Source: Balanoglossus misakiensis (taxonomy: Eukaryota > Hemichordata). From it: a DNA stretch of 64,000 nt. Under the pieces are notes generated by a model. The model did no database searches. It worked only from the letters and a program-made list of their open reading frames with translations, and was not told the DNA's origin. Position 1 is the stretch's first letter, and the number at the start of each line of letters is the position of its first letter. The position numbers were made by a program, and so were the translations under genes. The stretch covers positions 13,082,001 to 13,146,000 of the forward strand of contig CM082584.2 of the NCBI GenBank assembly GCA_040954595.2. The letters run 5' to 3'. Below, piece by piece: positions 62,301 to 64,000 of this stretch.

Positions 62301-64000
62301 GAGGACCTTAGTCAACAAGCTAACTTTACTCCTGGGACTCAATAAAGCATGCAGCTAACAGGGGCTGTTCCAACAGCTGCCGGTATTCCCCACAGATAAA
62401 CAATTAGCCGTTTGACTGCTGCTCTACATGAGTGAGTGACTCTCTTTCAAGTGTATCTGAATGGGATGTCCATCCCACTTAATGATTATTTAATTGCTTT
62501 CACAGGAAATTCTCAGGGAGAGACTGGCCCTTAAATTAATAAACTGCCAACAATCACAGCCAATTAACGAGTGTCTTTAAATCTATTTAAAATTTCACCT
62601 TTTGAGCACGATTGGTGCAGAAGTGACAAATTTCACCCTAAAGAGGCATTTCCTGTACTGGGAAAACATTAACACTGACCAAGCCACAAAACACGACCAA
62701 TTTGGGAAAGGGCTGATTGATATAATTCAGTGGTTATCCTCGTCACAGAAGTGTCTCTTCTTCTGCTGGCAAGCCGCCAGTAGTTTAGTTTAAAACAAAT
62801 GAATTCATGCCAACAGATGGGCAAAGTGGTGAGGGGAGAATTACAGATAATCTTTTTGCATGCAACAGTAGAATGAACAATGGCATATCTTTGATTGGTC
62901 ACAATGCGTAATATGACATCTATATATCATATATAGTACACAGTCAGTATGACAATTTGAATCACTTATCAAATCGAAACAATAGTATAACTCAGTCTAT
63001 TTTGTCCATCAGAAAGTGACACTCAATATATGACACACACACATTCACACAAATACGGATTAAGGACAATGTTTACACACATCAGTGAAGGGAATCAAAA
63101 GTTGAGGTACACTGCACTTAGTGTTAACTCTGAAATAACATCTGTATTATGATACACACACGTGTCAATGGCTAACAGTCACATGTGCAGGTACACACGT
63201 CTGCAATCCCATTCTGGCAATGCTGCTCACAGTCACATAGCCATGCATTGCTATACTGTTGCTCAACCAGGGTGAACAGAATGCCACCTAAGTCCTGTAT
63301 GAATACAAAGTCACTCAGCGTATTACAACTGCACAACAGTAACAGTCACATGGCCAAGCTGATCCCCTCCACACAATGTCTGGCTGAGGTGATCACAGAT
63401 ACAATCAGGCGTACAAAACAACATGGTCCTTTCATAATTGCACAATCATTAACAGTCACCACGCAATGTATTACATCATACATCATCATTTGTAGCTGTG
63501 GAATTATTGAATACAAAGGAGTTTGGGGAGCCATTTTGTCATGCTTGTGAATACATTTCAGAATTCATTTTCCCACCATCGGGAATCATAATGTATCAAT
63601 ACACAGACACATTTGCTACGCCACATCCACTGAGACAGAACACAACAGAGAACACAGCACACACTGCAAACCAGAGCAGTCCGCCAACTACCGTCATCAA
63701 ACATGTCTGTCGCTCTGACTGGGAACCCTATGATAGATTGTGATTCTGTCCACCAATCAGCAGGATGTTGCTTACATGTTCAGGAAATCTATCGTACTTT
63801 AATTCCAATTATAAAGTAGTAGAATTGGCACTATCATTAAATCTGCATTGCCAACAGTTTACATGCTGCCCAGTTATCCTTACTGCATATTTTCATTCAA
63901 GTGAAGACTTAAAGGGAAAGATGTACACAAATATTTTAGATTCATCAAATCACTACACTTCAAAAGCTGTACAACAAACTGTAATCTTCACATTTTCACC

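Larger units (their letters stand above)
54103..64000 (-). other. SSBP 5' intron running off the window
   Basis: Upstream of the SAAAPSP exon on the minus strand. In the family the previous exon encodes the segment ending near FHDY, after the LisH domain; no such sequence was found up to 64000. Contents seen: an inverted CCAAT pair at 55281-55342 and a 24-bp tandem duplication at 59291-59338. Otherwise nothing recognisable. Confidence 0.6.

Noticed and set aside
54103-64000. Expected LisH-domain exons of SSBP
   Set aside because: Looked for the conserved segments preceding SAAAPSP on the minus strand and found none; they most likely lie outside the window, so no feature was called.

Overview
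Eukaryotic (animal) genomic DNA. The coding exons are short with GT/AG borders, introns reach at least 13 kb, and the genes are animal families (DBF4, DNAJC14, an SSBP2/3/4 orthologue, and Roc-COR/Death-domain proteins). One unduplicated SSBP2/3/4-type gene together with Roc-COR-Death proteins suggests an invertebrate, most likely an invertebrate deuterostome such as amphioxus, a hemichordate or an echinoderm. The species is an inference and cannot be fixed from the sequence alone.

Layout. 1-1210: right end of a tandem satellite with an 87-bp unit. 1528-4481 (-): DBF4, five coding exons, 668 aa. About 4917-7684: probable long 3' UTR of the next gene, holding an 85-bp TTAA-flanked piggyBac-type MITE. 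7685-12082 (-): DNAJC14, eleven coding exons, 944 aa, with a non-coding first exon near 12926. 13986-14072: a 69-bp near-perfect hairpin flanked by a 9-bp direct repeat. 14782-18306 (+): gene A, a Roc-COR-Death protein of 1069 aa whose GTPase domain is split by about 390 residues of multi-pass membrane sequence. 19351-22140 (-): gene B, a paralogue of gene A with the same split Roc and COR but no Death domain. 26678-54102 (-): fourteen 3' coding exons of an SSBP2/3/4 orthologue. Its LisH-encoding 5' exons are not seen and should lie beyond 64000. Most of 27-64 kb is SSBP intron.

How they work together. DBF4 (activator of CDC7 kinase), DNAJC14 (ER-membrane J-protein) and SSBP (LDB1/LIM-homeodomain co-factor) are unrelated conserved genes that happen to be neighbours. 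The unusual part is the tail-to-tail pair at 14.8-22.1 kb. Both proteins carry Walker A, switch I, DxxG and THxD motifs of a Roc GTPase, but a hydrophobic polytopic domain sits between switch I and DxxG. Gene A continues through two small exons into a Death domain. Homology in gene B ends at the matching splice junction and is followed by a short unrelated tail. This looks like a membrane-embedded GTPase with a Death-domain output and a Death-less partner or decoy.

Exon borders were set by hand from splice consensus, and reading phase was checked across every junction. Hydrophobic segments were judged by eye. No homology search was run.
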